Of a DNA stretch of 34,248 bases, positions 7,486 to 17,399 are shown piece by piece. The DNA comes from Myxococcales bacterium (GTDB taxonomy: Bacteria > Myxococcota > Polyangia > HGW-17 > SLPX01): NCBI GenBank assembly GCA_007131745.1, contig SLPX01000180.1, positions 1 to 34,248 on the forward strand, read 5' to 3'. The notes beneath the pieces were generated by a model. The model worked only from the letters and a program-made list of their open reading frames with translations. It ran no database searches and had not been told where the DNA came from. Both the position numbers and the translations under genes were made by a program. How positions within the stretch are numbered: position 1 is the first letter of the stretch; each line of letters begins with the position of its first letter.

Positions 7486-9300
7486 GTGTCGAAAAAACGC
7501 ATCAGATTTATGTGTACCGCGTTTAGGGATGGCTTTCAGTCTGTTTTCGGGGCACGTGTTTTGACCGAAGATTTCATGCCCGCAGTCGAGGCAGCACGAG
7601 ACGCGGGCATCAACTGGTTTGAAGCCGGAGGCGGCGCCCGTTTCCAGACTCTGTATTTTTACGGCAACGAAGATGCATTCGATATGATGGATCGTTTCAG
7701 GGAGGTTGCGGGCAAAGATGCGGATCTGCAGACCCTCTCCAGAGGGGTCAACGTTGTCGGGCTGGACTCTCAGCCTGCAGACGTAATAAAAGCTCACGCC
7801 GAGCTGTTCAAAAAACACGGCATTACATCCATCCGCAACTTCGATGCACTGAACGATGTTCATAATCTCACATACAGCGGTCAATGCATCCACAACGCCG
7901 GTCTGAATCATCAGGTCTGCGTAACATTGATGGAGTTGCCCCCCGGTTGCAGCGGTTCACACGACGCCGAGTATTACATCAAGACTCTTAGAGAAATTCT
8001 GGACGCGGACATTCCTTTTGATTCTGTCTGTTTCAAGGATGCCTCCGGAACCGCAGTCCCGTCAAAAATCTACCGGACCATCAAAGCGGCTCGTAAACTC
8101 GTAGAGAAACCGATTCACTTTCACACCCACGAGACCGCAGGCATATCCGTTCAGGGATATATGGCCGCGCTGGAAGGAGGCGCCGATTGTATCGACCTAT
8201 CAATGGCGCCCTGCTCCGGCGGAACGTGCCAACCGGATATCGTCGTAATGTGGCATGCGCTTCGTGGCAGCGACTATGACCTCGGCGTTGACATAGACAA
8301 AGTCATCGAAGCCGAAGAAGTTTTCAAAGAGTGCATGAAGGATTATTTCAAACCGCCGGAGGCTTATACGGTTGAACCGATGATCCCCTGGAGCCCGATG
8401 CCCGGCGGCGCTCTGACGGCCAACACTCAGATGCTTCGAGACAATGACATGATGGACAAGTACCCCGAGATCATCGCCGCCATGAAAGAAGTAGTCCGCA
8501 AGGGTGGATTCGGCACATCTGTAACCCCTGTATCTCAATTCTATTTCCAACAGGCTTTTAACAATGTGATGTTCGGACCATGGAAAAAGATCGCTGAAGG
8601 CTACGGCAAGATGGTCCTGGGTTATTTTGGAAAGACCCCCGTTGAACCTGATCCTGAAGTGGTTAAAGCATCCTCCGATGCCCTTGGTTTAGAGTCCACC
8701 CAAAGGCATCCCATAGACATCAACAATGATGATCCTAAAAAAGGTCTAAAAGCGGCCCGGGAAACCTGTGAAAAAGAATCCATCGAGCCCACTCCGGAAA
8801 ACCTCTTCATAATCGCAACCTGCAAAGAGAAAGGCATTGCATACCTAAAGGGCGAGGCCAGACAAAACATCCGGAAGATCGACCCCAAGGCCGAAGCTGC
8901 AAAGGTAGAAAAAGCAGGAAAAGCAGCAAAACCAGCAGTATCCAATTACACAGTTATTGTTGACGGCGCCAACTACAACGTCTCCTTCAGCGGTGACACC
9001 GCTAAGGTCAATGGCAAATCCTACAGCTTCAACGTAATCGAAAGTGAGGCCGGTGGAGAGAACCCCACAGATGGTGGTGACACCAAAACAGTGGCCGCGG
9101 CGATGCCGGGTCTCATCATTCGCATCGACTGCAATGAAGGCGATACCGTAAACGAAGGCGACGTGCTGATCATAATGGAAGCCATGAAAATGGAGATGGA
9201 GGTAAAATCTCCATTCAAAGGCATCGTCTTGAACATTCTGGTCACCCAAGGCGACCAAGTGGCATCAGATCAAGAGCTGCTTTTCATCAAATCGTTATAA
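7486..9300 (+). CDS. oadA: Oxaloacetate decarboxylase alpha subunit (carboxyltransferase plus biotin carrier)
   Basis: I choose the GTG at 7486, because AAGGAG (7474-7479) precedes it and the protein then starts at [17 protein letters not shown], as in the family (604 residues). The N-terminal TIM-barrel carboxyltransferase has the metal-site motifs [23 protein letters not shown] and HFHTHETAG. The conserved PYC/OADA domain follows. A charged Ala/Lys linker (about 455-490) leads to a biotinyl domain with the EAMKMEME motif, biotinylated Lys568. It transfers carboxylate from oxaloacetate to biotin, which the membrane beta subunit then decarboxylates to drive sodium export. A homologous role in pyruvate carboxylase subunit B is possible, but the flanking oadG and oadB genes favour the pump. 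Confidence 0.93.
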   Translation: MSKKRIRFMCTAFRDGFQSVFGARVLTEDFMPAVEAARDAGINWFEAGGGARFQTLYFYGNEDAFDMMDRFREVAGKDADLQTLSRGVNVVGLDSQPADVIKAHAELFKKHGITSIRNFDALNDVHNLTYSGQCIHNAGLNHQVCVTLMELPPGCSGSHDAEYYIKTLREILDADIPFDSVCFKDASGTAVPSKIYRTIKAARKLVEKPIHFHTHETAGISVQGYMAALEGGADCIDLSMAPCSGGTCQPDIVVMWHALRGSDYDLGVDIDKVIEAEEVFKECMKDYFKPPEAYTVEPMIPWSPMPGGALTANTQMLRDNDMMDKYPEIIAAMKEVVRKGGFGTSVTPVSQFYFQQAFNNVMFGPWKKIAEGYGKMVLGYFGKTPVEPDPEVVKASSDALGLESTQRHPIDINNDDPKKGLKAARETCEKESIEPTPENLFIIATCKEKGIAYLKGEARQNIRKIDPKAEAAKVEKAGKAAKPAVSNYTVIVDGANYNVSFSGDTAKVNGKSYSFNVIESEAGGENPTDGGDTKTVAAAMPGLIIRIDCNEGDTVNEGDVLIIMEAMKMEMEVKSPFKGIVLNILVTQGDQVASDQELLFIKSL

Positions 9301-9320
9301 GGGCTGAAGGAGTGATTCAA

Positions 9321-10748
9321 GTGGATAACAAAACAAGAAAGAACACTTCCAGAATTACCAAGTCTTGGTGGATCACTTTTGCAACTGTGCTGATAGCAGG
9401 TGTTTTTATAGCGTCACTTCCCGCTTCGGGCGACAAAACCCAGGCTGAGAGCGCTGGTGACAAAATAGCTGCACACTCCGACGACGCCAAAGAAAACGGC
9501 AAAGAAAACAGCAAAGAAAACGGAAAAGAAACCGGGAAGCTGACCATGCTTCTGGAAAGCACCGGCGTGTTTTCTTTCTATCAAGGTTTTGTTGAGCTGT
9601 TGGGGGGAGAACCGAAGCCTGCTCGCAAAATACCGGAGCGCACCCCCCAAACCATAGAAAAAGAAAAAGAGATTCTCCCTCCTGGTGTAGGCAATTTGGT
9701 GATGATTTTCATCGGTTTGCTCCTCATTTGGCTTGCCATTGCCAAGAAGTTCGAGCCATTGCTTCTCCTCCCGATAGGCTTCGGCGGAATCCTCGCAAAC
9801 GTACCGGTGGAAGAGATCGCCGGCCCGGACGGATTTCTCGGAATTATCTTTAACATGGGAATCTCCAACGGCCTTTTTCCGCTGCTCATATTTATGGGCG
9901 TAGGCGCGATGACGGACTTCTCTCCTCTCATAGCCAATCCAAAGACCGCGCTCCTTGGCGCGGCCGCTCAGTTCGGCATCTTTGGGACCCTCATGGGCGC
10001 CGTTTTCTTGGGATTCGACATTTCCGAGGCGGCTTCCATCGGTATCATCGGAGGAGCAGACGGACCAACTTCAATTTATGTTTCATCCCGGCTTGCACAG
10101 CACCTCCTCGGCCCCATCGCGGTGGCGGCATATTCCTACATGGCCCTGGTGCCCATAATTCAACCTCCTATAATGAAATTGCTCACCACAAAAGCCGAGC
10201 GAAAGATCAAGATGGAGCAACTCAGGCCGGTTAGCAGAATGGAGAGAATTGTCTTCCCACTAACGGTTCTGGGGCTATGCATACTGCTCCTGCCGAGCGC
10301 GACGCCCCTCATCGGAGCATTGATGTTCGGTAATTTGGTGAAGGAATCGGGGGTCGTTGAGCGCCTGAGCAAAACCATACAAAATGAGCTAATCAACATC
10401 GTAACAATCCTTCTGGGTCTCGCTGTGGGGTCAAAACTCTCCGCGGACCAATTCTTTCTCCTGGGCACTTTGAAGATTCTCTTGCTGGGCGCTCTTGCTT
10501 TTTCCATGGGTACGGCGGCAGGTTTGTTGCTGGCAAAGCTGATGAACTTGTTATCCTCAAAAAAGATCAACCCGCTCATCGGCGCAGCCGGCGTCTCTGC
10601 AGTGCCCATGGCGGCCCGCGTGGTAAACGCTGAAGGCCTCAAGGCCAACCCCTCAAACTTTCTATTGATGCACGCCATGGGTCCCAACGTCTCCGGTGTT
10701 ATCGGTTCAGCGGTAGCCGCCGGAGTTTTGTTGGCGCTTGTCTTATGA
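9321..10748 (+). CDS. oadB: Oxaloacetate decarboxylase beta subunit, sodium-pumping membrane protein
   Basis: The GTG at 9321 is preferred: AAGGAG (9307-9312) is eight bases upstream, whereas the earlier GTG at 9312 overlaps it. The protein (475 residues) has about ten membrane segments and the family motifs [31 protein letters not shown] and [20 protein letters not shown]. These carry the conserved Asp and Ser/Asn of the sodium path. It catalyses decarboxylation of carboxybiotin coupled to sodium export. The N-terminus is unusual: a signal-like hydrophobic segment, then a hydrophilic low-complexity stretch ([17 protein letters not shown]) before the usual [11 protein letters not shown] start of the family. 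It is 20 bases downstream of oadA. Confidence 0.93.
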   Translation: MDNKTRKNTSRITKSWWITFATVLIAGVFIASLPASGDKTQAESAGDKIAAHSDDAKENGKENSKENGKETGKLTMLLESTGVFSFYQGFVELLGGEPKPARKIPERTPQTIEKEKEILPPGVGNLVMIFIGLLLIWLAIAKKFEPLLLLPIGFGGILANVPVEEIAGPDGFLGIIFNMGISNGLFPLLIFMGVGAMTDFSPLIANPKTALLGAAAQFGIFGTLMGAVFLGFDISEAASIGIIGGADGPTSIYVSSRLAQHLLGPIAVAAYSYMALVPIIQPPIMKLLTTKAERKIKMEQLRPVSRMERIVFPLTVLGLCILLLPSATPLIGALMFGNLVKESGVVERLSKTIQNELINIVTILLGLAVGSKLSADQFFLLGTLKILLLGALAFSMGTAAGLLLAKLMNLLSSKKINPLIGAAGVSAVPMAARVVNAEGLKANPSNFLLMHAMGPNVSGVIGSAVAAGVLLALVL

Positions 10749-10769
10749 CCTGCTGATTCCTATCTCTGC

Positions 10770-10803
10770 TGCACGGAATCCGGTGGGTGAAGAAAGGGCG
10801 GAA
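10770..10803 (+). repeat. Direct repeat copy B, downstream of the oad operon
   Basis: The partner of 6931-6964, with 31 of 34 bases identical and the same orientation. It begins 22 bases after the oadB stop. A-rich weaker similarity runs on to about 10845. No gene is apparent between 10749 and 10969. Confidence 0.8.
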
Positions 10804-10969
10804 TATAAAAATAAAGGAGAGTATAGATTTACTTGATCATAGAAGAATTTCTTGCGCCGGTATATGGCTTTCCAGGATATGATTGCTTTTGTCTTGAAAG
10901 CAACAAAGCGGAAAATGATCTTTGTTTTCTGCTTTTTTCGATTCTTGAGGGTTTGAGAAAGGTTTTTGC

Positions 10970-12807
10970 ATGAAAATTCTATGTCCGCGATTGTTGCTGT
11001 CTGTTTTTGTTTTTTTTCCGGTTGCAGTAAAGGGAAACCGGAGGATGATTGTGAACCCAACATAATGTCGGTCTGCAGGGAGGGTGCCCTTTATTGGGTG
11101 GATAGTTGCGGCAATGAAGGAGAGAAATACGAGGAATGCGAGTGTGGGTGTAACGAGACATTCGATGGGTGTGAGACTCCGTGCGAATGTTTTCCGGTTT
11201 GCGAAGGCAAGTGTTGCGGCCCGGATGGTTGCGGGTCGATATGTCCCGATGTTTGCCAAGAGATGGGAAGAATTTGCGATACTCAAACTTGCGAATGCAT
11301 CGAAGAGTGTCGACCAAATTGTGACGGCCGGGAGTGTGGTGACGACGGGTGCGGAGGGAGTTGCGGCGATTGTGTGCATGGTATGGAGTGCGATGAGGAA
11401 GGGTTTTGTCAATGTGTGCCGGATTGCAATGGCCGCCACTGCGGTTCCGACGGATGCGACGGCTTCTGCCAGGGGGTTCCGTGCAGCGCCAATCCATCCA
11501 GCAACACGATCTTGAGAACCATCGGCAAATGGTATGTTTTCGGGTCGGAAGACTCGGTTTTCACGTTCTTGCCGGATGAGTACTGGACGGGAAGCGACTT
11601 TCTGGGCGCGCTGTTTTATGCTTATCCCTTCCCTGGAGAAAACCGGTTGCCGATGTACCGCTTGAACAACTATGGCAGTGCATCCGGTGAAGCGCGGGAT
11701 CACATGATAAGCCCCAATCCCAACGAGGGGTCTCCGGTTTACGTCGGTGACGAGAATCCTTTGTTCTACGTTTCACAGCAGCATGTGCCGGGGACTGTTC
11801 CCTTGTATCGGATCTATCGTCACGATCCGGCCGACCATTCGCTGACGTTGGGAGAACATGTGCCCGAAGGATACGTGCAAGAGGACCTCTTCGGATACGC
11901 TTATCCCCGCGCAGGGCTCGAAGACGAATTGCTGGAAACAGTCAGCGGCTCCCAGGTGGATTTGAAGGCCAATCTTGTAGCGGGAGGCTCTGTCTGGGAA
12001 ATCTACTGGGGCGGCAAGCAATTTATCAACGGATATGATTTCGGCCGCCAGCTTCAGATTGCATTCCAAATGAAAAATGCCGGCGAGGGGGATAATCCAA
12101 CCGAGGCTGGCAGTCATTTCTCGACTCCGCATGTGCCTTCCGGCTGGCGCCATGGATCTCCCATTTTACACTTTCAAATCGAGGACACGGTTTTGACAAC
12201 GGAGACAGCTCCTCTTCAGTGGTTTCCAGATGGTTTTTACGACGGGGCGGAGTTGGATGTGTTTGCGCATCCGGTCATGTGGAACGGCAGAATCGGAAAA
12301 CGGGTGGAGTTGGATTTCGAGGGGCAACCCAACATTATCCACTGGAAGACCATGATATTGCTTCCGCAGGATCAGCGATACCTGAACATGGAGTTGGCCA
12401 CCGCCTATCTCACCGGCGACTTCGGCCGCTTTTTTGCCTACAATGCCCGAACCGCGGTTTTAACCGAGCTAACCGACGAGATTCCGAATTTCGGTTGTGT
12501 AGACCCTGCTGCAGATGTTAAACAACGGCCGGAAATCGGCGGGGTGTTCATTTCCACTGCCGATGAAAATTATGGACTGGGCGTGTACCGAAACAGGAAA
12601 CTACGAGTCAATGAAGGGTACGGTTTGTGCTGTTTTCGAGACGGCGCCACTGGTTTCCGGGATTTGGGAACCACCAAGTGGAATCTTCTGGAAAGGCCAT
12701 ATGGAGGATTGCCCGCGGGTTCATACGAGTGGGAACTCTACGTGTTGGTCGGCTCTGCCGATGATGTGGTTTCAGCCATGGATTGGCTATACCAAAACGG
12801 CTATTGA
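10970..12807 (+). CDS. Cys-rich lipoprotein with DUF5648-like repeats; apparent one-base frameshift in the signal peptide
   Basis: The likely start is the ATG at 10970, seven bases after AAAGG. It encodes MKILCPRLLLSVFVFF, a good signal-peptide start, but the frame then leads to a stop after 31 codons. The rest of the protein is in another frame, which reads FFSGCSKGKPEDDC, a lipobox. One extra T in the T8 run at 11010-11017 would join the two exactly. In the frame as sequenced, an ATG at 10981 or TTG at 10966 lacks a proper ribosome site. The mature protein (about 590 residues) has four Cys-rich modules (such as CGDDGCGGSCGDC). Then come DUF5648-type PLYR(I/L)Y repeats (MYRLNN, PLYRIYRHDPADHS, GYAYP), and a C-terminal beta-sandwich-like region with WEIYWGGKQFINGYDFGRQL. 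It is exported; the ligand is unknown. Confidence 0.75.
11010..11017 (+). repeat. T8 homopolymer at the frameshift point
   Basis: Eight consecutive T between G11009 and C11018. A second run of five T lies just before it (11004-11008). The run sits at the exact junction of the two reading frames of the signal peptide, so a change of one T toggles the gene between the two frames. Confidence 0.85.
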
Positions 12808-12936
12808 GGAATTGATTAAAAGGCTTTCTGAAGCACCCGATTGTTTCCTTTGTATAATGGTTTTCACGGATCTTTACGGATGGTCGGTGTGCGGGGTGTG
12901 TATGGAATTACCTGGTGTCCAAGCTACACGGAAGAA

Positions 12937-15471
12937 TTAGCTCGTCCCTCCGAAGTTTGCAAAAGGAACGTCGTGGCAGTGTATGCGTCCTTGTTCCGGC
13001 TCCAACGTAAGGAGAGTATTTCCTTCCTCTAAAATCCGCACGCTTCCGGGATGGTCCTCAACAGCGCACCGAATGAGAATTGCATATTGTGACTCACCAA
13101 TCGACGCCTCATAATTCCATTCTGCAGATGTTGCTCGACTTGCGGAATGCATAGGATACAGAGCTTTGATCGTGGGGAGGTCAACGGCTATCACACCGAC
13201 GCCGTTTGTCTCTCCGGGGTTCAATCGCAAGAAGAATCCGAAGCCGACCGAGTTGCCGTTAGCGGGACCTTTCACTCCACCGGTCACCCAGCGTGATAAG
13301 TGATCATCCAAGGTTTCCTCCTCCATTGTTTCCGGGTCGAAAGTGATCGGGCAGACGCCGGGTTCGGCGAGACGCAGCTCGGAACCCACAGCCGGCAAGG
13401 ACAGGGTAGTGGGCCGGTCGTCAAACAGCAACCGGGTAACCGCCTCATGGGGGTCCGCGTCGGTGGTGTTCATTTGATGGAAAGTCAAGCGGATCCGATG
13501 GCCCTCGCGAAATGTATTTGCAAAAGGAGCCATATGAATTTCGTAAGGCTGCGGACCTTGGGGCGACGGTTCGTAGGTGCTTTGGTTGTTTCGCAGAGAG
13601 GCGCGCAAAAAACCTGAGCTTAGATAGTGGCTTGATCCGTCGGGCCATACATCGGTGAGAGTGATCATCCAGTCGAAGTCGTAAAGGTCGGTCTCCGCTG
13701 TGAAGTTCACCTTCACCGGCCCTTCAATTGTAGCCGACTCGACAAAGACTTCGGATGTAAAGACCACTCCTGAGCGCTCCCGGAAGCGCTCGTCCGGAAA
13801 TGTATAATAGGCAACCGGAGTGTCGTTTACCGCGTATGTAGCTTGCCATGCCGGTGGCAACAGATAACCGAACTCAATGTGATTCGCCTCTTGCTCAGGT
13901 TTCGCCGTTTGAAAGCTGCTAAGCGACAGGCTGCCGTCATGAACAGCGTTTGTGGTGGAGGAAGCTTTCGGCGAGAGGTGCATCTCAACAGTTCCGGTTC
14001 CTTCCGGGGGCCAAACCGTCGAACTCTGCCAGCCGCCGAAGCGACGGTTCATAAAAGCCGGCTGAGAACCACCTTCGTGACGGAAATAGAGATAGCTGTA
14101 GTCTTCAGTGGGCGAAATCCCGTCATTTAACAGGTAACTGCGCAAAAAACTTCGAACCTCGGCGAGAAACAAATAAGGACGCGAGGGTTGTGGTTCAAAC
14201 CCGCCTATCCGAAAAGGCCGCTCGTTTGTCGGGTCGAATGAGGGGTGCAACCCTGCGTACACAATGAGAGCGCTCCCGGTATGTTGCATGCGGTCCAATA
14301 TGTCGAAGTATGGAGCGCTTCGATCGCCGGTTCCAAAGCCGAAATCCTCCCAAGAAGTCTGAAACAAAATGGGTACATCGATTCGAGTAAGCGCATCGCC
14401 GGCGTCCCTCTCTTGGAAGAATTCGGTGCGGTGGGTTGAATGGATCTCCACTAACATATCCACCAGGGTGGGTACTCTTATCTCAGGGGACTCCATCGCG
14501 CCGATACCGTAAGTGGAGATAAGCCAGAAAGAAGCAGTGGGCCACCACGCCCCGGCCTTTGTGGCTCCATCCCACATGTTTGTCATCCCACCCCCCACGA
14601 AAGCGCAGGAAAGATGTTCGGGTTCAATGGACGCAGACATCGCTCCCAATATTCCGGGTCCCGAGTGACCCCACAAGCAAAAGCCACGGTCTGTATCAAA
14701 CCACTCCTGCCGGACGAGCCAGTCGTCTATCAAGGCAAGATCCTGCCAAGACGCGGGTCCGAAAAAATCAATGTCCCCGCACGAATTCTGTTGTCCTCGA
14801 TTTACGACGTGAACCACTGCTACATCCCAAGAGAGAAAAATCGGAATAGGGCCGGTGGCGTTCGCTGGGTGGTCCTGATGATATGGAGTATACAAAACAA
14901 TCGCGGGTACAGGTTCGTCTGTGGGCGGGGTCCAGTATTTTGTATCCAGACACTCAGCGATCCTGTCTGTTTGAGCCTCCGCAACAATAGGCTCCATCCC
15001 GGCCCATAAGTATTTCATGGCCTGTGACAATCTACCCTCTTCATCCCAAGTAGCAAGCGCCGCGGAATATGCCCCAGGCTCAGCATAACTGTGGATCACG
15101 TTTTCGCAATCGCCGGTTTCTCCGGCAGCCACCTCGACCACGGGTGTTCCGTCGCCGAAGTTGTATATGCATTGAACTGCGTTATCGCGTTTTCCCGAAA
15201 ACTCAACATCCAGCCCTGAGACCGCGGTCGTCTCCAATTCCGTTTTCGGTTGATCCATCATCCCGGCGCGTCGATCCGCGTTCGCAGCGTAAGTCAAAGC
15301 TCCCTCCACCGCCGGATCGGGGCACAGGTTCGTGTTTATGCCGTTACCTTTACTTTTCACGCACCCGGACAAGCAACACAATGCTAACACCAATATCGAG
15401 CCGATTGCCGATATTTCACCAGGAAATATTGGAAATATTGTATGTTGCTCTGGAAACCGCGATTTTTTCAT
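12937..15471 (-). CDS. Lipoprotein with PKD domain and CocE/PepX-type (S15) serine hydrolase
   Basis: An 844-residue exported protein with a lipobox CCLSGC (Cys37). Residues about 85-150 form a PKD domain (IYNFGDGTPVVEV ... HSYAEPGAYSAALATW). An alpha/beta hydrolase follows with the nucleophile elbow LWGHSGPGILG (Ser270). The probable Asp376 is in QTSWEDFGFG and the probable His409 in IVYAGLHPS. The C-terminal jelly-roll (VVFTSEVFVESATIEGPVKV, then DFDWMITLTDVWPDGSSHYL) is the PepX_C domain of CocE and X-prolyl dipeptidyl peptidases. The family splits esters or N-terminal X-Pro peptides; which applies here is not clear. A final domain of about 150 residues is unassigned. It is convergent with the gene ending at 12807. 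The start has only a weak AGGA site. Confidence 0.85.
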   Translation of the reverse strand: MKKSRFPEQHTIFPIFPGEISAIGSILVLALCCLSGCVKSKGNGINTNLCPDPAVEGALTYAANADRRAGMMDQPKTELETTAVSGLDVEFSGKRDNAVQCIYNFGDGTPVVEVAAGETGDCENVIHSYAEPGAYSAALATWDEEGRLSQAMKYLWAGMEPIVAEAQTDRIAECLDTKYWTPPTDEPVPAIVLYTPYHQDHPANATGPIPIFLSWDVAVVHVVNRGQQNSCGDIDFFGPASWQDLALIDDWLVRQEWFDTDRGFCLWGHSGPGILGAMSASIEPEHLSCAFVGGGMTNMWDGATKAGAWWPTASFWLISTYGIGAMESPEIRVPTLVDMLVEIHSTHRTEFFQERDAGDALTRIDVPILFQTSWEDFGFGTGDRSAPYFDILDRMQHTGSALIVYAGLHPSFDPTNERPFRIGGFEPQPSRPYLFLAEVRSFLRSYLLNDGISPTEDYSYLYFRHEGGSQPAFMNRRFGGWQSSTVWPPEGTGTVEMHLSPKASSTTNAVHDGSLSLSSFQTAKPEQEANHIEFGYLLPPAWQATYAVNDTPVAYYTFPDERFRERSGVVFTSEVFVESATIEGPVKVNFTAETDLYDFDWMITLTDVWPDGSSHYLSSGFLRASLRNNQSTYEPSPQGPQPYEIHMAPFANTFREGHRIRLTFHQMNTTDADPHEAVTRLLFDDRPTTLSLPAVGSELRLAEPGVCPITFDPETMEEETLDDHLSRWVTGGVKGPANGNSVGFGFFLRLNPGETNGVGVIAVDLPTIKALYPMHSASRATSAEWNYEASIGESQYAILIRCAVEDHPGSVRILEEGNTLLTLEPEQGRIHCHDVPFANFGGTS

Positions 15472-15705
15472 TTGTCCGAATCCTGGTGTTGATTTTGAGT
15501 CAGCCCTTAGGGCCGACCTAACATGAACCGTGTTTTCTCACAAGTTCTCTTCCATGTTCGACCTGAATATTCGTACAACGAGAAACTCCTTGCCGAAAGA
15601 ACAGTGAAAACTTAGGGTCAAAATATACAAATCCAGTAAGGCATTGAGATTTGCAGTCAGTCTCATGAATGGAAGAAGCCGAAGAAAGGTATAGATGAAG
15701 TACGG

Positions 15706-17307
15706 ATGATGATCAGCTTTTCTCTTATAACTCGTTTCCTCGATAACCGCGAAGATTATTCCGATTCTCGGATGTCTGTTCAGATGGAGTTTTCAGCAGT
15801 GTCCACCTCGTGTTGTCCGGTGTCATTATATCGGTACGGGTTATTGTGCTTCGTTGTTATTTTGGTTTTTCTCGCAATAGGGTGCTCTTGCTCAGATACC
15901 GCTTCTTCGCCTACGGACCAACCTGATGAAGATAAAGAATATCGATTCGGAGTATTTCCTCCCGGGAATCTGATCGATCACATGGAATCGGCAAGACGTC
16001 TTGGGATAACCGAGCCGAGAACAATATTGTCGTGGCAAATGTTTGAGCCTGCGAAAGGTGAATTCACTTTTGAGTTTCATGATCAGCACATGGACATGTT
16101 TCATGCAGCGGGAATGAAGCCGATCATTACCATTCGGAGCGATTCTTCGTGGGGTTCAAGAGAAGGGCATCACGCGATTATGTCAAGTCCACCCATTAAC
16201 ATGGACGATTATACCGAGTTTTTGCAGACCGTTGTCGATAGGTACAAGGGAAGAGTCAAGTACTGGCAAATAGAAAATGAAATCGTAGACGACAAAGCTC
16301 TTGTCGGTTTAAATATCGGCGCTACCCGTTTCTGGATGGGGTCGAGGGAGGAGTATGTCGACCTTCTCAAGTCTGCGTATGAGGTCATCAAAAATACGGA
16401 TCCCGATGCAGAGATTGTGCTCCAGGGATTTGCCCATTCTCTCTTCATGGGAATCGAGGAAGAAAACGAAAGCTTGGCGGAATTCTTTGATTACATAATG
16501 AGCCATGGAGATTATTTTGATGTTGTGGATTTTCATTATTATTACGAACCGGAAATGTTACATGGAATAATCGATATCCTGAGAGGCGCCATGGAACGTC
16601 ATGGATATGACAAGCCTCTTATTTGCACCGAAGCGGGAGACCTGGATATCAGATTGTTCGACCGACATTTCCGCCATTTGCAGGGACAAGATGTTCCGGC
16701 CGTCCCGATTGTTGAAGAACTGATGGAATTGCCGGACGTTGGGGCAAAGATAGAAGAATTGTCCGCGGGCGGGATAACAGAGCAGGACCGTATTGATTTC
16801 GGGGTGTTTTTGTCGACCAACCCGGAGGCAAGGCCTGTTGTGGAGAGATTTCAAGCTGAAAACCTCGTAAAAAGAGTGGTATTGTCTTTCAGCCTCGGCG
16901 TCGAATCTTTTAATTGGCATATAATGATGGATCAGAAGGAAGATCCGATGAACTGGTGGTTCACCCTCATGGGACTCATGGATGCCGAGGGGACACACAA
17001 GCCTTCGTATTACACTTACAAACTCTTGATAGAAAAACTGTATGGGATTGCAGGGGTTGAAAAAGTTGGGAACCATTCCTATCGGTTCAGGTTCAAAGAA
17101 GACAAGCCGCCTGTATATGTTGCCTGGAAAAACGATGGAGATATTGTTCTTGATTTATCTCATGAGATCACCGGTGAAGTTGAAGTGACACACATCATTA
17201 CGGAAAGAGGAATCACCCACGAAGATGTGGTGACCGAGCGGATGGACTCGAGTTCAATAACGGTGGGAAACACTCCGATCATATTTGCTGCGGCAAACGC
17301 GATTTGA
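15706..17307 (+). CDS. Lipoprotein, clan GH-A-like glycoside hydrolase (TIM barrel)
   Basis: The frame gives 533 residues from 15706. The ATG at 15772 or 15784 would give a more usual signal-peptide length, and no start has a good ribosome site. The lipobox is FLAIGC (Cys60 in the long form). The rest is one TIM barrel typical of clan GH-A retaining enzymes: SWQMFEPAKGEF, then KYWQIENEI with the probable acid/base Glu192, and PLICTEAGD at the end of a later strand with the probable nucleophile Glu309. Later motifs (GVESFNWHIMMDQ) line the cleft. A C-terminal beta domain of about 80 residues follows. GH10-, GH39- and GH42-type enzymes share this layout; I cannot assign the substrate. A tiny MKYG leader ORF precedes the start, probably by chance. 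Confidence 0.8.
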   Translation: MMISFSLITRFLDNREDYSDSRMSVQMEFSAVSTSCCPVSLYRYGLLCFVVILVFLAIGCSCSDTASSPTDQPDEDKEYRFGVFPPGNLIDHMESARRLGITEPRTILSWQMFEPAKGEFTFEFHDQHMDMFHAAGMKPIITIRSDSSWGSREGHHAIMSSPPINMDDYTEFLQTVVDRYKGRVKYWQIENEIVDDKALVGLNIGATRFWMGSREEYVDLLKSAYEVIKNTDPDAEIVLQGFAHSLFMGIEEENESLAEFFDYIMSHGDYFDVVDFHYYYEPEMLHGIIDILRGAMERHGYDKPLICTEAGDLDIRLFDRHFRHLQGQDVPAVPIVEELMELPDVGAKIEELSAGGITEQDRIDFGVFLSTNPEARPVVERFQAENLVKRVVLSFSLGVESFNWHIMMDQKEDPMNWWFTLMGLMDAEGTHKPSYYTYKLLIEKLYGIAGVEKVGNHSYRFRFKEDKPPVYVAWKNDGDIVLDLSHEITGEVEVTHIITERGITHEDVVTERMDSSSITVGNTPIIFAAANAI

Positions 17308-17399
17308 CTTTCTGCCTTGCTTTGTCTTGAATAAATTTTATGGCAGAGTCCGGCAGGAAACGCTCGTAGCGTGAACCCGCGGAATTGTTGGAGGCTGAG

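Noticed and set aside
10837..11703. 288-codon minus-strand frame across the frameshift region
   Set aside because: Its composition is antisense to Cys-rich codons (Ala, Thr, Ile runs), and the plus strand has signal peptide and modules.
12515..12940. 141-codon plus-strand frame extending past the 10970 gene
   Set aside because: Most of it overlaps the sense gene in another frame, and the remaining 130 bases show no ribosome site or recognisable protein.
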